A DNA stretch of 64,000 bases, taken from the NCBI GenBank assembly GCA_002428985.1, contig DIYL01000018.1, forward strand, positions 36,050 through 100,049, given 5' to 3'. This stretch comes from Anaerolineales bacterium UBA6055. Its GTDB lineage: Bacteria > Chloroflexota > Anaerolineae > Aggregatilineales > Phototrophicaceae. The first letter of the stretch is position 1, and each line of letters opens with the position of its first letter. The notes below the pieces were generated by a model. It did not search any database. It worked only from the letters and a program-made list of their open reading frames with translations, and was not told where the DNA came from. A program made the translations under genes and the position numbers. Shown one piece after another: positions 1 to 7,797 of the stretch.

Positions 1-468
1 GGACGCTTTATCGAGGGAGGATTTAATGGTCGCTATAGCAAAGAGAAATATGCGAGTGATGCTCCGTTTTCAGTTGATTTTACGCTAGGTGCGACGATGA
101 TGCTTAAGCGTGATGTATTGTTACAAACGGGCTTGTTCGACGAAGATTTCTTGATTTACTGTGAAGAAGTCGATTGGGCATGGAGAATACGAAATGCCGG
201 ATGGAATATTCTGTGTGTACCACAGGCACATGTGACGCATTTAGGTGGTCAAAGCACATCGCAAGTTCGCCCGTGGAGTTTGATCAATCTCTGGAAGAGT
301 CGCTTGCATCTGTATGCTAAACACTACCCAGTTTGGAAACAGTGGGTTGCTCGACGACTTGTTATGTTTGGTATGCAATGCAAAATTGCACAATTAGACC
401 GACAAACTGAACACTATGATGAGATTATTTCGGCATATCAAACAGTATATGATATGGCAAAATCATGA
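1..468 (+). CDS. GT2 glycosyltransferase, C-terminal part (5' end outside window)
   Basis: The frame is open from the first base, so the gene begins upstream of the window. The visible 155 residues match the C-terminal half of family 2 glycosyltransferases of the rhamnosyltransferase (WbbL-like) type. Seen are the LGATMMLKR segment, then GLFDEDFLIYCEEVDW, in which the ED/EE acidic residues sit where the catalytic base lies in this family, and a late HLGGQST segment. No membrane segment is visible, so it probably acts on the cytoplasmic face of the membrane, adding a sugar to a lipid-linked surface glycan. The stop overlaps the next gene's ATG by 4 bp, so the two are translationally coupled. 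The donor sugar cannot be read from the sequence. Confidence 0.85.
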   Translation, partial: GRFIEGGFNGRYSKEKYASDAPFSVDFTLGATMMLKRDVLLQTGLFDEDFLIYCEEVDWAWRIRNAGWNILCVPQAHVTHLGGQSTSQVRPWSLINLWKSRLHLYAKHYPVWKQWVARRLVMFGMQCKIAQLDRQTEHYDEIISAYQTVYDMAKS

Positions 469-1211
469 CTCATTTAACTGCAATTATCCTCACATATAAC
501 GAATCTGAACATATTGAAGCTTGTATTGAGTCCGTAAAATTTGCAGATGATGTTGTTGTTTTTGATTCCTACAGCACAGATGATACCGTTGCATTAGCTG
601 AAGCGTGTGGTGCTGAGGTGATGCAACGTACCTTTGACAACTATGCAGGACAACGTAATGCTGCACTGGATGCGGTTCAAGATCGAACGGATTGGGTGTT
701 GTTTGTTGATGCTGATGAACGTATTCCACAAAATCTCGTTGATGAAATCCGGAACCAAATTAAATCTCAGTCCATCGTTGGTTGGGGGATTCCTCGCCAT
801 AACTATATCTTTGGAAAATTGACATTAGGTGCGGGCTGGTTTCCAGATTATCAAACTCGTTTATTGCGGGTAGACTCGGCGCGGTATGATCCTGAACGAC
901 AAGTCCATGAGGTTGTCGTTTTGGATGGGGAGGAAGGACAACTTGATAATCCGATGATTCATTACAATTATCGAGATTTAACGCATTTTATTCACAAACA
1001 GCAACGTTATGTGGCTTATGATGCACAAATTATGTTTGAACAAGATATTCGTCCAAAATTTCGGAATTTTATTTTACAACCACTCCGTCATTTTTATTGG
1101 CGATTTTATACTTTAAAAGGCTATAAAGATGGCTTACATGGCTTGCGATTATCTATGTTAATGGCATGGTATGAATTCCGAAAATATTGGATTCTACGCC
1201 AGTTATGGTAG
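465..1211 (+). CDS. GT2 glycosyltransferase, WaaE/KdtX-like
   Basis: A 248-residue GT-A fold glycosyltransferase. The N-terminus has the nucleotide-sugar binding pattern ILTYNESEHIEACIESV, followed by DSYSTDDT, and the metal-binding DxD-type motif FVDADERI lies near residue 80. The pattern matches the WaaE/KdtX subgroup, which adds glucose or a similar sugar to a lipid-linked core in Gram-negatives. Chloroflexota are generally held to lack LPS, so here it more likely serves another surface glycan. The C-terminus is basic and aromatic (HFYWRFYTLKGYKDG), as in members of this subgroup that sit at the membrane. The start overlaps the preceding stop by 4 bp (ATGA). It is the last gene of its operon, ahead of a terminator. 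Confidence 0.85.
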   Translation: MTHLTAIILTYNESEHIEACIESVKFADDVVVFDSYSTDDTVALAEACGAEVMQRTFDNYAGQRNAALDAVQDRTDWVLFVDADERIPQNLVDEIRNQIKSQSIVGWGIPRHNYIFGKLTLGAGWFPDYQTRLLRVDSARYDPERQVHEVVVLDGEEGQLDNPMIHYNYRDLTHFIHKQQRYVAYDAQIMFEQDIRPKFRNFILQPLRHFYWRFYTLKGYKDGLHGLRLSMLMAWYEFRKYWILRQLW

Positions 1212-1223
1212 TAGAAATGAAAA

Positions 1224-1241
1224 ATGCACCCGTAGGTGCAT
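1224..1241. terminator. bidirectional terminator hairpin between convergent genes
   Basis: A 7-bp perfect stem, ATGCACC / GGTGCAT, with the tetraloop CGTA. It lies between the stop of the plus-strand glycosyltransferase (1211) and the stop of the minus-strand hibernation factor (1261). On the minus strand the stem is followed by a T-rich run, and on the plus strand by TCTTTC. It probably stops transcription from both sides, better from the minus side. Confidence 0.6.
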
Positions 1242-1260
1242 CTTTCGATGTTTGGTATGG

Positions 1261-1854
1261 CTATTGCTGTAGGATGCCGTAACCACCATTTTCGCGCCGA
1301 TAAAGTACGTTAACTTCTTGCGATTCGGCATTGAGGAACATATAAAATCCGTGATCGAGTAGTTCTAATTGGTCAATGGCTTCACCTTCACTCATTGGAA
1401 CAAGTTCGACCTGTTTGCGACGGATAATATCTTCTTCTAATTCAGGTTCTTCGACTTCAGGTATATCATATTCAGGAACTTCTTCTGCGACATTAAGTTC
1501 TTCAACTGTTGCCTGATATTTGTTATATCCACGTTTTTTGTTACGACGTTTGCCTTTAAACCGATCAATCTGGCGATAAAGTTTATTGACGGCATGGTTG
1601 ACCGCATGGCGAATACTATCGCGATTATCTATGTCGACTTTTTCTTCGGCGCGTAAAATTGCTCCGCGAGAGTGATGCACGGTGATTTGTGCGATAGCAA
1701 GGTCTGCGCCACGGTGGGTTTTTTGAACAGAAAGTTCAACCCTAACCTGTGAGATATTGGGTAAGTAACGATCTAATTTATCAACCTTTGATCGTGTGTA
1801 CTCATCAAGCCCGTCGGTAACTTTAATACCATCGCCATGAATCTTGACATCCAT
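1261..1854 (-). CDS. hpf: Ribosome hibernation-promoting factor, long form (HPF/RaiA family)
   Basis: A 197-residue protein. The N-terminal S30AE domain (about 1-100) begins MDVKIHGDG, has the segment LDRYLPNISQVRVELSV, and ends in a basic stretch (RFKGKRRNKKRGY). An acidic linker follows, then the C-terminal dimerisation domain (about 140-197) with EAIDQLELLDHGFYMFLN and LYRRENGGYGIL. Long HPFs bind the small ribosomal subunit and dimerise inactive 70S ribosomes to 100S in stationary phase. The start at 1854 is chosen because AAAGGAG stands about 7 nt upstream and the family fold begins there. A longer in-frame start at 1953 would add residues unlike the family and overlap comF. It lies 32 nt after comF and ends the operon. 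Confidence 0.95.
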   Translation of the reverse strand: MDVKIHGDGIKVTDGLDEYTRSKVDKLDRYLPNISQVRVELSVQKTHRGADLAIAQITVHHSRGAILRAEEKVDIDNRDSIRHAVNHAVNKLYRQIDRFKGKRRNKKRGYNKYQATVEELNVAEEVPEYDIPEVEEPELEEDIIRRKQVELVPMSEGEAIDQLELLDHGFYMFLNAESQEVNVLYRRENGGYGILQQ

Positions 1855-1886
1855 TGCTACGCTCCTTTTATAGATTAAATAAAAAG

Positions 1887-2576
1887 TTAAGCATGGGTTA
1901 CAGTGAGGGCATACACCGTTTTTGCACCAGCCGATAATAAGGCTGTGGCACAAGAATCGAGTGTTGAACCCGTTGTAACCACATCATCAATGATAAGAAC
2001 CGATAAATCTGTAACATCAATAGTTACGTCAAATGCGTCCTTTACATTTTCGCGTCGTTCAGAGGCACTCAGCCCAACCTGTTGATTTGTATCGCGATGA
2101 CGTTGGAGTAAATTCGGTTGGCAGGTGATGTTACTCATAGATTCCACCTGTTGACTGAGTAGATATGCTTGATTATACCCTCTTTTTTGTTCTCTCGCAG
2201 CGAACAATGGTACTGGAACAATAGTGTCAATTATCCATTGTTTTGTCTGGAGAGCTGTCGTGAGGCGATTACCCAGAGGGATTGCTAAATGTGGTGTATT
2301 GTAATATTTAAGAGATTGTATGGCTTCTTGCAATTTCCCTGTGTGATGACCTGTAGCGCATAAGCCCGCGAGGTTATTTTGTGAAAGATCAGTGATAGTG
2401 ATTGGAACTGTATTAAGTTCGGCAAGACAAACATCACACCAATGTGTATCAACGCGCCCACAACCGTGACATGTTGGCGGGAAGATAAGATCAACAAACC
2501 AGTTGATACTTGCTTGTAATCGCGAATTAGACGCAGAAAGCCCACGGGATGCGTGAGCTTCTGTTTGAGTGTTCAA
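1887..2576 (-). CDS. comF: ComF family phosphoribosyltransferase-like protein
   Basis: A 229-residue protein. An N-terminal zinc-finger-like motif has C36, C39, C47 and C50, and is followed by a type I phosphoribosyltransferase domain with the PRPP-binding signature VLIIDDVVTTGSTL near residue 195 and the basic KRGYNQAYLLSQ segment typical of ComF. In Bacillus and Haemophilus ComF is needed for DNA uptake during competence, but most homologues are untested. The start is TTG, supported by AGGA about 7 nt upstream; there is no nearby in-frame ATG. It sits between tadC and hpf on the same strand, with a 37-bp gap from tadC, so it may ride on the tad transcript. Confidence 0.93.
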   Translation of the reverse strand: MNTQTEAHASRGLSASNSRLQASINWFVDLIFPPTCHGCGRVDTHWCDVCLAELNTVPITITDLSQNNLAGLCATGHHTGKLQEAIQSLKYYNTPHLAIPLGNRLTTALQTKQWIIDTIVPVPLFAAREQKRGYNQAYLLSQQVESMSNITCQPNLLQRHRDTNQQVGLSASERRENVKDAFDVTIDVTDLSVLIIDDVVTTGSTLDSCATALLSAGAKTVYALTVTHA

Positions 2577-2613
2577 TTTGTATTCCTGTTATTTGGTGTG
2601 ATGAAGACGGTCG

Positions 2614-3546
2614 CTATATGGTAACGCCGAGGTTCATCACCTGAATAACTGCAGGCCCAAGTAATACAATCCAGATGGAAGGGAAGATGAGCAATACCAT
2701 TGGGATCATCATCTTAACAGGTGCTTGCTGCGCTTTTTCTTGTGCACGCTGGCGACGTTTAGTACGCATCTGGTCAGATTGTACGCGCAAAATCTTAGAC
2801 ATACTCACACCAAGTTGTTCAGATTGAATGATTGCAGCTGTAAATGTGTTGACATCGGGTACATCCATACGATCTGCCATATCCTTAAGTGCATCACGGC
2901 GGAGTTTACCAAGCTGAATTTCTCGCAGAACACGACCAAACGCTAGAGCCAGTTCATTATCCCATTTTTCATAGACTTTACCCATTGCCGCATCAAAACC
3001 AAGACCTGCTTCCACACAAATTGTGAGAAGATCAAGTGCATCAGGTAGAGCTTTAAGAATGTTTTCCTGACGTTTTTTGATTTTGCTGCGTAACGAGAGG
3101 ACTGGGAAATAGTAACCTAATGCCAAACCACCAAAGGTGTAAAGAATCGCTTCGCCAATCGGTACAGACATGACAACGAAACCCAGGAGTAGACCAATAA
3201 CACCAAAGATCACCGTAAATAGAATTCGCTGTAGGAAGAATTGGGTTGGGTCTGTAGTTTGTCCTGCTAATTCTAATTGATGGCGTGTTGTCTCTAGTTG
3301 TTTCTGCGGTGTAAATTTGACGACAATTTGAGATAGTGTTTCGACAGCAGGTAGAATAATACGATCGCGGAAAGACAGCGATAGCTCAATTTCTTCGAGT
3401 GAGTCCGGGATAACCTCAGTTTCATATTGAGCTAAACGATCTTGAAGTGGATCACGTCCACTATCCTCACGTAGACCAACATAAACCAACGCACCAATAA
3501 CGCCAAATACGACAAGGGCGATTATGAGAGGGAGAAGGAGTTCCAT
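2614..3546 (-). CDS. tadC: TadC-like inner-membrane platform protein (T2SSF family)
   Basis: A 310-residue type II secretion F-domain protein. It has an N-terminal membrane segment (about 1-23), a cytoplasmic part, two central membrane helices (about 108-145), the T2SSF core (KRQENILKALPDALDLLTIC, then EAGLGFDAAMGKV) and a C-terminal membrane helix (about 278-305). TadB and TadC form the inner-membrane platform worked by the CpaF ATPase in Tad/Flp pilus assembly. It lies directly after tadB with an 18-bp gap. The ATG has AAAGG about 12 nt upstream, a little distant. Last clear tad gene of this cluster. Confidence 0.92.
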   Translation of the reverse strand: MELLLPLIIALVVFGVIGALVYVGLREDSGRDPLQDRLAQYETEVIPDSLEEIELSLSFRDRIILPAVETLSQIVVKFTPQKQLETTRHQLELAGQTTDPTQFFLQRILFTVIFGVIGLLLGFVVMSVPIGEAILYTFGGLALGYYFPVLSLRSKIKKRQENILKALPDALDLLTICVEAGLGFDAAMGKVYEKWDNELALAFGRVLREIQLGKLRRDALKDMADRMDVPDVNTFTAAIIQSEQLGVSMSKILRVQSDQMRTKRRQRAQEKAQQAPVKMMIPMVLLIFPSIWIVLLGPAVIQVMNLGVTI

Positions 3547-3564
3547 TCTGTAATATAACCTTTC

Positions 3565-4566
3565 TTAAATCTCGATATCGATGATTTTTTGGATAACAGC
3601 TGATCCGATACCAATCAGTGCAAGACCTCCACCAATCATAGGCCAACCACAAGCGCGATCAGTAAATAGTACACCCATATAACCAGGATTTGCCAAATTT
3701 AGAAACAACGCAAGACCAATCGGCAAGAAACTAATTAGATAGCCTGTAATGCGACCTTGTGAGGTTAATACACGAATCTCACCTTTAAGTTTAATACGTT
3801 CACGAATAGTGTGACTGATGACTTCGAGAATTTCTGCCAGATTACCACCCACTTCACGTTGAATGTTAACGGCTGTAACCACAAGATCGAGATCTTCACT
3901 TTCAACGCGTTCGAGTAAGTGTTCAAGGGCATCAGGCATATCAATACCAATTTGTACCTCTTGGACAACCCGCTGGAACTCAGTCATGGTAGGTTCTGGT
4001 GCATCTTTGGCAATAGCTTCCATTGCCTGCAAAACACTATAGCCGGAACGCAGAGCATTCACCCATAAACCAAGTGTATCAGGCAGTTGTGTTTCGAATG
4101 CGATTAGCCGTGAACCGATGATACGATTAACATAAATGCGTGGGGCAAAGAACCCAATGAAGGCTGCGGCAACAGACATTACAGGATCGCCTGGAAATAG
4201 GAATAACCAGCCAAGTGTTAATGCGCCACCTGATGCGACAACATGTAGTGCTGCGAATTCAGCAACTGTTAACTTGATATTTGCTCGGGCAAGTTTCCTT
4301 CGCCACGTCTTACCAAACTTACGCTCTTGTAAAGCATTGTTGAGTGGATTAAGGATTGCTGATCTTGCATCACCATTTGATCCGTCACCTTCGACTTCAT
4401 CATCTGGGCCCTCAATATTGAACAATGATTGTGCTTCTTGGTCATCTTCAAAGCGACCAAAACGTTCTTCGACGAGATTTTCTTCCGAGCGCGTCATAAA
4501 AATACCTGCAATTACAATAATTACAGCAAGTGTACCCGCGCCGGCTAAGATAATAATTGGATCCAT
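3565..4566 (-). CDS. tadB: TadB-like inner-membrane platform protein (T2SSF family)
   Basis: A 333-residue T2SSF-domain protein. An N-terminal membrane helix (about 3-24) precedes an acidic stretch of about 70 residues, then come paired membrane helices (about 105-145), the F-domain core (FETQLPDTLGLWVNALRSGY, VQIGIDMPDALEHLLERVES) and C-terminal helices (about 275-330). The segment REVGGNLAEILEVISHTIRER is typical of TadB. It should form the pilus platform with TadC. The ATG has GGAGT 5 nt upstream. A 113-bp gap holding a hairpin separates it from cpaF. Confidence 0.93.
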   Translation of the reverse strand: MDPIIILAGAGTLAVIIVIAGIFMTRSEENLVEERFGRFEDDQEAQSLFNIEGPDDEVEGDGSNGDARSAILNPLNNALQERKFGKTWRRKLARANIKLTVAEFAALHVVASGGALTLGWLFLFPGDPVMSVAAAFIGFFAPRIYVNRIIGSRLIAFETQLPDTLGLWVNALRSGYSVLQAMEAIAKDAPEPTMTEFQRVVQEVQIGIDMPDALEHLLERVESEDLDLVVTAVNIQREVGGNLAEILEVISHTIRERIKLKGEIRVLTSQGRITGYLISFLPIGLALFLNLANPGYMGVLFTDRACGWPMIGGGLALIGIGSAVIQKIIDIEI

Positions 4567-4616
4567 ATATTACTCCACATACACAGTCTACTACTATTGT
4601 AGTGTGAAAATAGTAA

Positions 4617-4637
4617 GTGCGTCAACAAGTGACGCAC
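4617..4637 (-). other. intercistronic hairpin between cpaF and tadB
   Basis: A perfect 8-bp stem, GTGCGTCA / TGACGCAC, with a 5-nt loop, in the 113-bp gap after cpaF and before tadB. In the direction of transcription it is followed by TTACTATTTTC, which is too mixed for a strong terminator. It could be an mRNA processing or 3'-protecting stem, or a leaky terminator lowering tadBC relative to cpaF. Confidence 0.5.
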
Positions 4638-4679
4638 CCCAAAACCTGTTATTTACGTTAGGATTTCGTTGTTATTTGA

Positions 4680-6104
4680 CTAACGACGTTGCCCGACACC
4701 AAAGACTGATGGCGGCAAATTGATACCAGCGTCTTCAATGCGATCAATAAACTTTGGACGAATACCAGTTGGGCGAATACGACCAACAATCTTGCCTTTT
4801 TCGAAAGATGTTTGTTCAAACTCAAAGATGTCGGTCATGGTAATCATTTCACCTTCCATACCTTGTACTTCGGTGATGAACAAAACCTTACGCGATCCAT
4901 CTCGCAGACGTTGTTGTTGAACAATACAATCTACCGCACTAGCGATCTGTTCACGAATCGCGCGAACTGGCAAATCCATACCAGCCATTAAGCACATTAC
5001 CTCGAGGCGGGAGAGGGTATCACGTGGTGTATTCGCGTGAGCTGTTGTCAGTGATCCATCATGTCCAGTGTTCATTGCCTGGAGCATATCGAGTGCTTCA
5101 CCACCACGACACTCCCCGACCACAATCCGTTCAGGACGCATACGCAAACAGTTGATCACAAGATCTCGAATGCTAACTTCACCTCGTCCCTCAATATTGG
5201 GTGGACGACTTTCAAGTGTAACTACATGTTCCTGCTGGAGTTGAAGTTCTGCCGCATTTTCTACTGTGATGATACGTTCGTCATTAGGAATAAAGCTGGA
5301 CAAAACATTCAAAAGTGTTGTTTTACCAGATCCTGTACCACCAGCAACCACCATGTTTAGACGCGCGATTACACATGAACGCAAGAATTCTGCGATACCT
5401 TCGGTCATTGATCCGAAGCGAACTAAGTCAGAGATGCCAAGTGGTGACGAGGAGAATTTACGAATGGTAATGGTTGGTCCACAAAGTGCAATTGGTCGAA
5501 TTACAACATTTACACGAGATCCATCCGGTAGGCGAGCATCAACAAGTGGTGAGCTTTCATCAACGCGACGACCTAGTGGTGATACGATACGGTCAATAAT
5601 ACGCATAACATGTTCGTCACTATCGAAAGTGACAGGTGCACGGGTGAGATTACCTTTACGTTCTACAAAGATATTCTTAGGACCATTTACCATGATTTCA
5701 GAAATAGATTCATCTTGTAGAAGAATTTCTAACGGCCCGAATCCAATAATTTCTGCTACCACAACCTCGAATAGCCGCTGACGTTCTGCCTTCGATAGAA
5801 CCATATTCTCTTCGGCTAGAATTGAATTAAATAGTTCTTGAATCTGACGACGCACCTCATCTTTACGATTGATGTCCAATGATGGGTCGAGTTCGGCAAT
5901 CAACTTGTTCTGAATACGGACTTTGAGATCACTATAGTCACTGCCTGATTGTCCACCTCTACTGGATCGTGGATTTTGATTGACAGCTTGCTTGCGTGTT
6001 GCGGATGTTGGACGCTTTGGTTTTCCATCCTCTCCACCGCCGCCACCTGATGATCCGCCGCCGCTGGATCCACCCTTTTTGTTGATGCGATTAAGTAAGG
6101 ACAT
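4680..6104 (-). CDS. cpaF: CpaF/TadA-type secretion ATPase
   Basis: A 474-residue type II/IV secretion ATPase that powers Tad pilus assembly. A low-complexity Gly/Ser tail (about 10-27) and a basic region come first. Then the N-terminal domain (about 55-230) has EIIGFGPLEILLQDESI and IMVNGPKNIFVER. The ATPase domain has Walker A GGTGSGKTT (255-263, Lys261), the Asp-box region with ENAAELQL, Walker B IVVGECRG (about 325) and the His box TGHDGSLTTAHAN. It should form a hexamer on the cytoplasmic face below TadB/TadC. Start: CGGAGG a few nt before ATG. The Gly/Ser-rich tail is unusual but harmless to the assignment. Hairpins flank the gene on both sides. Confidence 0.96.
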   Translation of the reverse strand: MSLLNRINKKGGSSGGGSSGGGGGEDGKPKRPTSATRKQAVNQNPRSSRGGQSGSDYSDLKVRIQNKLIAELDPSLDINRKDEVRRQIQELFNSILAEENMVLSKAERQRLFEVVVAEIIGFGPLEILLQDESISEIMVNGPKNIFVERKGNLTRAPVTFDSDEHVMRIIDRIVSPLGRRVDESSPLVDARLPDGSRVNVVIRPIALCGPTITIRKFSSSPLGISDLVRFGSMTEGIAEFLRSCVIARLNMVVAGGTGSGKTTLLNVLSSFIPNDERIITVENAAELQLQQEHVVTLESRPPNIEGRGEVSIRDLVINCLRMRPERIVVGECRGGEALDMLQAMNTGHDGSLTTAHANTPRDTLSRLEVMCLMAGMDLPVRAIREQIASAVDCIVQQQRLRDGSRKVLFITEVQGMEGEMITMTDIFEFEQTSFEKGKIVGRIRPTGIRPKFIDRIEDAGINLPPSVFGVGQRR

Positions 6105-6141
6105 TTGTGCCTCCGATAAATAAAAATAGAAGTGAGGATGA

Positions 6142-6169
6142 AGGGTTATCTATATTTTATGATAACCCT
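6142..6169 (-). other. intercistronic hairpin between tadZ and cpaF
   Basis: A 9-bp perfect stem, AGGGTTATC / GATAACCCT, with a 10-nt A/T-only loop, in the 82-bp gap after tadZ and before cpaF. In the minus (transcribed) direction it is followed by TCATCCTC, not a T run, so it is not a standard terminator. With the stem at 4617-4637 it brackets cpaF. Confidence 0.45.
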
Positions 6170-6186
6170 ATTTTGTTTTAAATTAA

Positions 6187-7503
6187 TTAACGTCTTCCAA
6201 AAATACTGCTTAGACCACCGCGTTTTTCGGTTTCTTGCTCTTGTTCATCTTCTGTGCCTGTTCCCATCAATGACGCATAAATCTGATTCGCAAGGTCTAC
6301 ATAGTCCCGCGTTGGGGATTTTGAGTGGTCACGTTCAAGGGCAATGAGTGGAATACCCTTGTTGATTGCATGTAACACTGCACGCTCTACATTTTCTCCA
6401 CCTGGGATTTGGGCACTGACTGGACGTTTGAGCCAATTTTCGATTCGTTCTGACGTAATTCCTGACCCTTTACGACGATCATCATTTGCCCGATTCAAAG
6501 TTAGGACGACTTTCTCTTGTGGGTAGGCAAGTTGGTCAAATAAATCAAGAACAAGACGTGAATTTTTAACAGATGGAAGAGTTGGATTTACAACGAGCAT
6601 AATCTTTGTGGCAATATCAAGCAAGGGAATATTGACTGCATCTAATGTGCTAGCTGTATCTACAACAATGAAATCGTAATATGTGTTGATTTTTGCAACG
6701 ATCTCGCGAACAGCGTCAGGGTAATTTTCACGGATTTCATCTGCCAGTGCCGGACGAGCTGGGCCGAGTAAGGATTTCAAACCACTATCATGGGTGACCA
6801 CAATATTGTCTAAGAAGTCTGTATCTAATTCTTCAACATCTTCGGCAATATCTGCAATCGTGGATTGCGCCGTGAGATTTAAGAACATCCCGATATCACC
6901 AAATTGCAAATCAGCATCAATCAGTAATACCTTAACACCTTCACGCATGAGTCCGGAGGCGAGATTAGTAGCAATTGTCGTACACCCTGCGCCACCCTGA
7001 GGACTATAGACCACAATAATATGTCCAGCACGGTCGCCGTCGTTTTCTTTTTTGAGATCATCAGGGTCAATAAGGACGGGACCACCAACATTGTTCTGCA
7101 TTTGCTCGTATTGTCTACGAATAATTTCATATTGTTCGTAAACGCTACGGATAGTGCTATACAATTTATCCATATTAACGGGTTTACTCAAGAAGAAGCG
7201 CGCACCTGCTAGCATTGCCCGTTGCATATAATCGGAATCATTTTGAACAGACATCATAATAACACCGACGGTTGGGACTGCCTTTGTAACGAGGCTTGCG
7301 GCTTCTAGACCGTCCATATCCGGCATATTGATGTCCATGATAATAATATCTGGACGGAGTTCTTTTGCTAATTCGACACCTTCACGCCCGTTGCCAGCAG
7401 ATCCGACAACTTTAAAATCAGTTTCGAAGGCCAGGAGTTTTTTGATACTTTCGCGAGTTTCGGCGATGTCATCAACTAGGAGAATTTTAATTTCGTCTAC
7501 CAT
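6187..7503 (-). CDS. tadZ: TadZ/CpaE-like protein: receiver domain fused to ParA/MinD-like ATPase
   Basis: A 438-residue two-domain protein. Residues 5-120 form a response-regulator receiver with acidic pair D11/D12, phospho-acceptor D57 (IMDINMPDMDG), S85 and K107, all in place, so it could be phosphorylated. Residues about 160-400 are a ParA/MinD-type domain with the deviant Walker A SPQGGAGCTT (167-176), in which Cys174 stands where the P-loop Lys is expected, and LLIDADLQFGDIG after it. TadZ/CpaE proteins localise the Tad machine at the pole; several relatives also have altered Walker A motifs, so ATP binding may remain but hydrolysis is doubtful. The C-terminal tail is acidic, then basic (FGRR). 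It sits first in the tadZ-cpaF-tadB-tadC run. Confidence 0.93.
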   Translation of the reverse strand: MVDEIKILLVDDIAETRESIKKLLAFETDFKVVGSAGNGREGVELAKELRPDIIIMDINMPDMDGLEAASLVTKAVPTVGVIMMSVQNDSDYMQRAMLAGARFFLSKPVNMDKLYSTIRSVYEQYEIIRRQYEQMQNNVGGPVLIDPDDLKKENDGDRAGHIIVVYSPQGGAGCTTIATNLASGLMREGVKVLLIDADLQFGDIGMFLNLTAQSTIADIAEDVEELDTDFLDNIVVTHDSGLKSLLGPARPALADEIRENYPDAVREIVAKINTYYDFIVVDTASTLDAVNIPLLDIATKIMLVVNPTLPSVKNSRLVLDLFDQLAYPQEKVVLTLNRANDDRRKGSGITSERIENWLKRPVSAQIPGGENVERAVLHAINKGIPLIALERDHSKSPTRDYVDLANQIYASLMGTGTEDEQEQETEKRGGLSSIFGRR

Positions 7504-7797
7504 TGGTGTTTGCCTATTGAACTAGTGCTTGACTGATTTGGTTATATTTCTGAGTGTTTCTGATTTTGTTAGTTTGAAGCAATTTCTATGTATTATCTCA
7601 ATATTACTCTTGTTTAGAGGTTTTGTTATTGACATGGCTCTATCTAGACAATGTAGAGTACTAACACACTTGCTTTTTACTTTGTAATCTAGGTGAGACA
7701 TGAGGAACTAGGTAAGCTCGCTCATGCCTCAACATTACTGTCAGTGATAACTGTTCGTATCATATTAAAATCAACGAACGGTATATCTGCTGCTACT
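7504..7797. other. non-coding gap between cpaB and tadZ
   Basis: A stretch of 294 bp without a convincing gene. I looked on both strands for a short Flp-type prepilin (Gly/Thr-Glu then about 20 hydrophobic residues) and found none. An imperfect inverted repeat, CTGTTCG / CGAACGG with a 17-nt loop, lies around 7750-7781, just past the cpaB stop, and has no T run in the transcribed direction. A separate promoter for tadZ is likely in view of the length, but I see no convincing hexamer pair. Confidence 0.4.

Noticed and set aside
1855..1953. Longer N-terminus for the hibernation factor (start at 1953)
   Set aside because: It would overlap comF, adds residues unlike the family, and the start at 1854 has a strong ribosome binding site.
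4136..4723. 195-codon plus-strand open frame
   Set aside because: Antisense to tadB and the end of cpaF; no family pattern, and the minus frame is clearly coding.
7504..7797. Search for a Flp prepilin gene beside tadZ
   Set aside because: No short open frame with a prepilin cleavage motif and hydrophobic helix on either strand.
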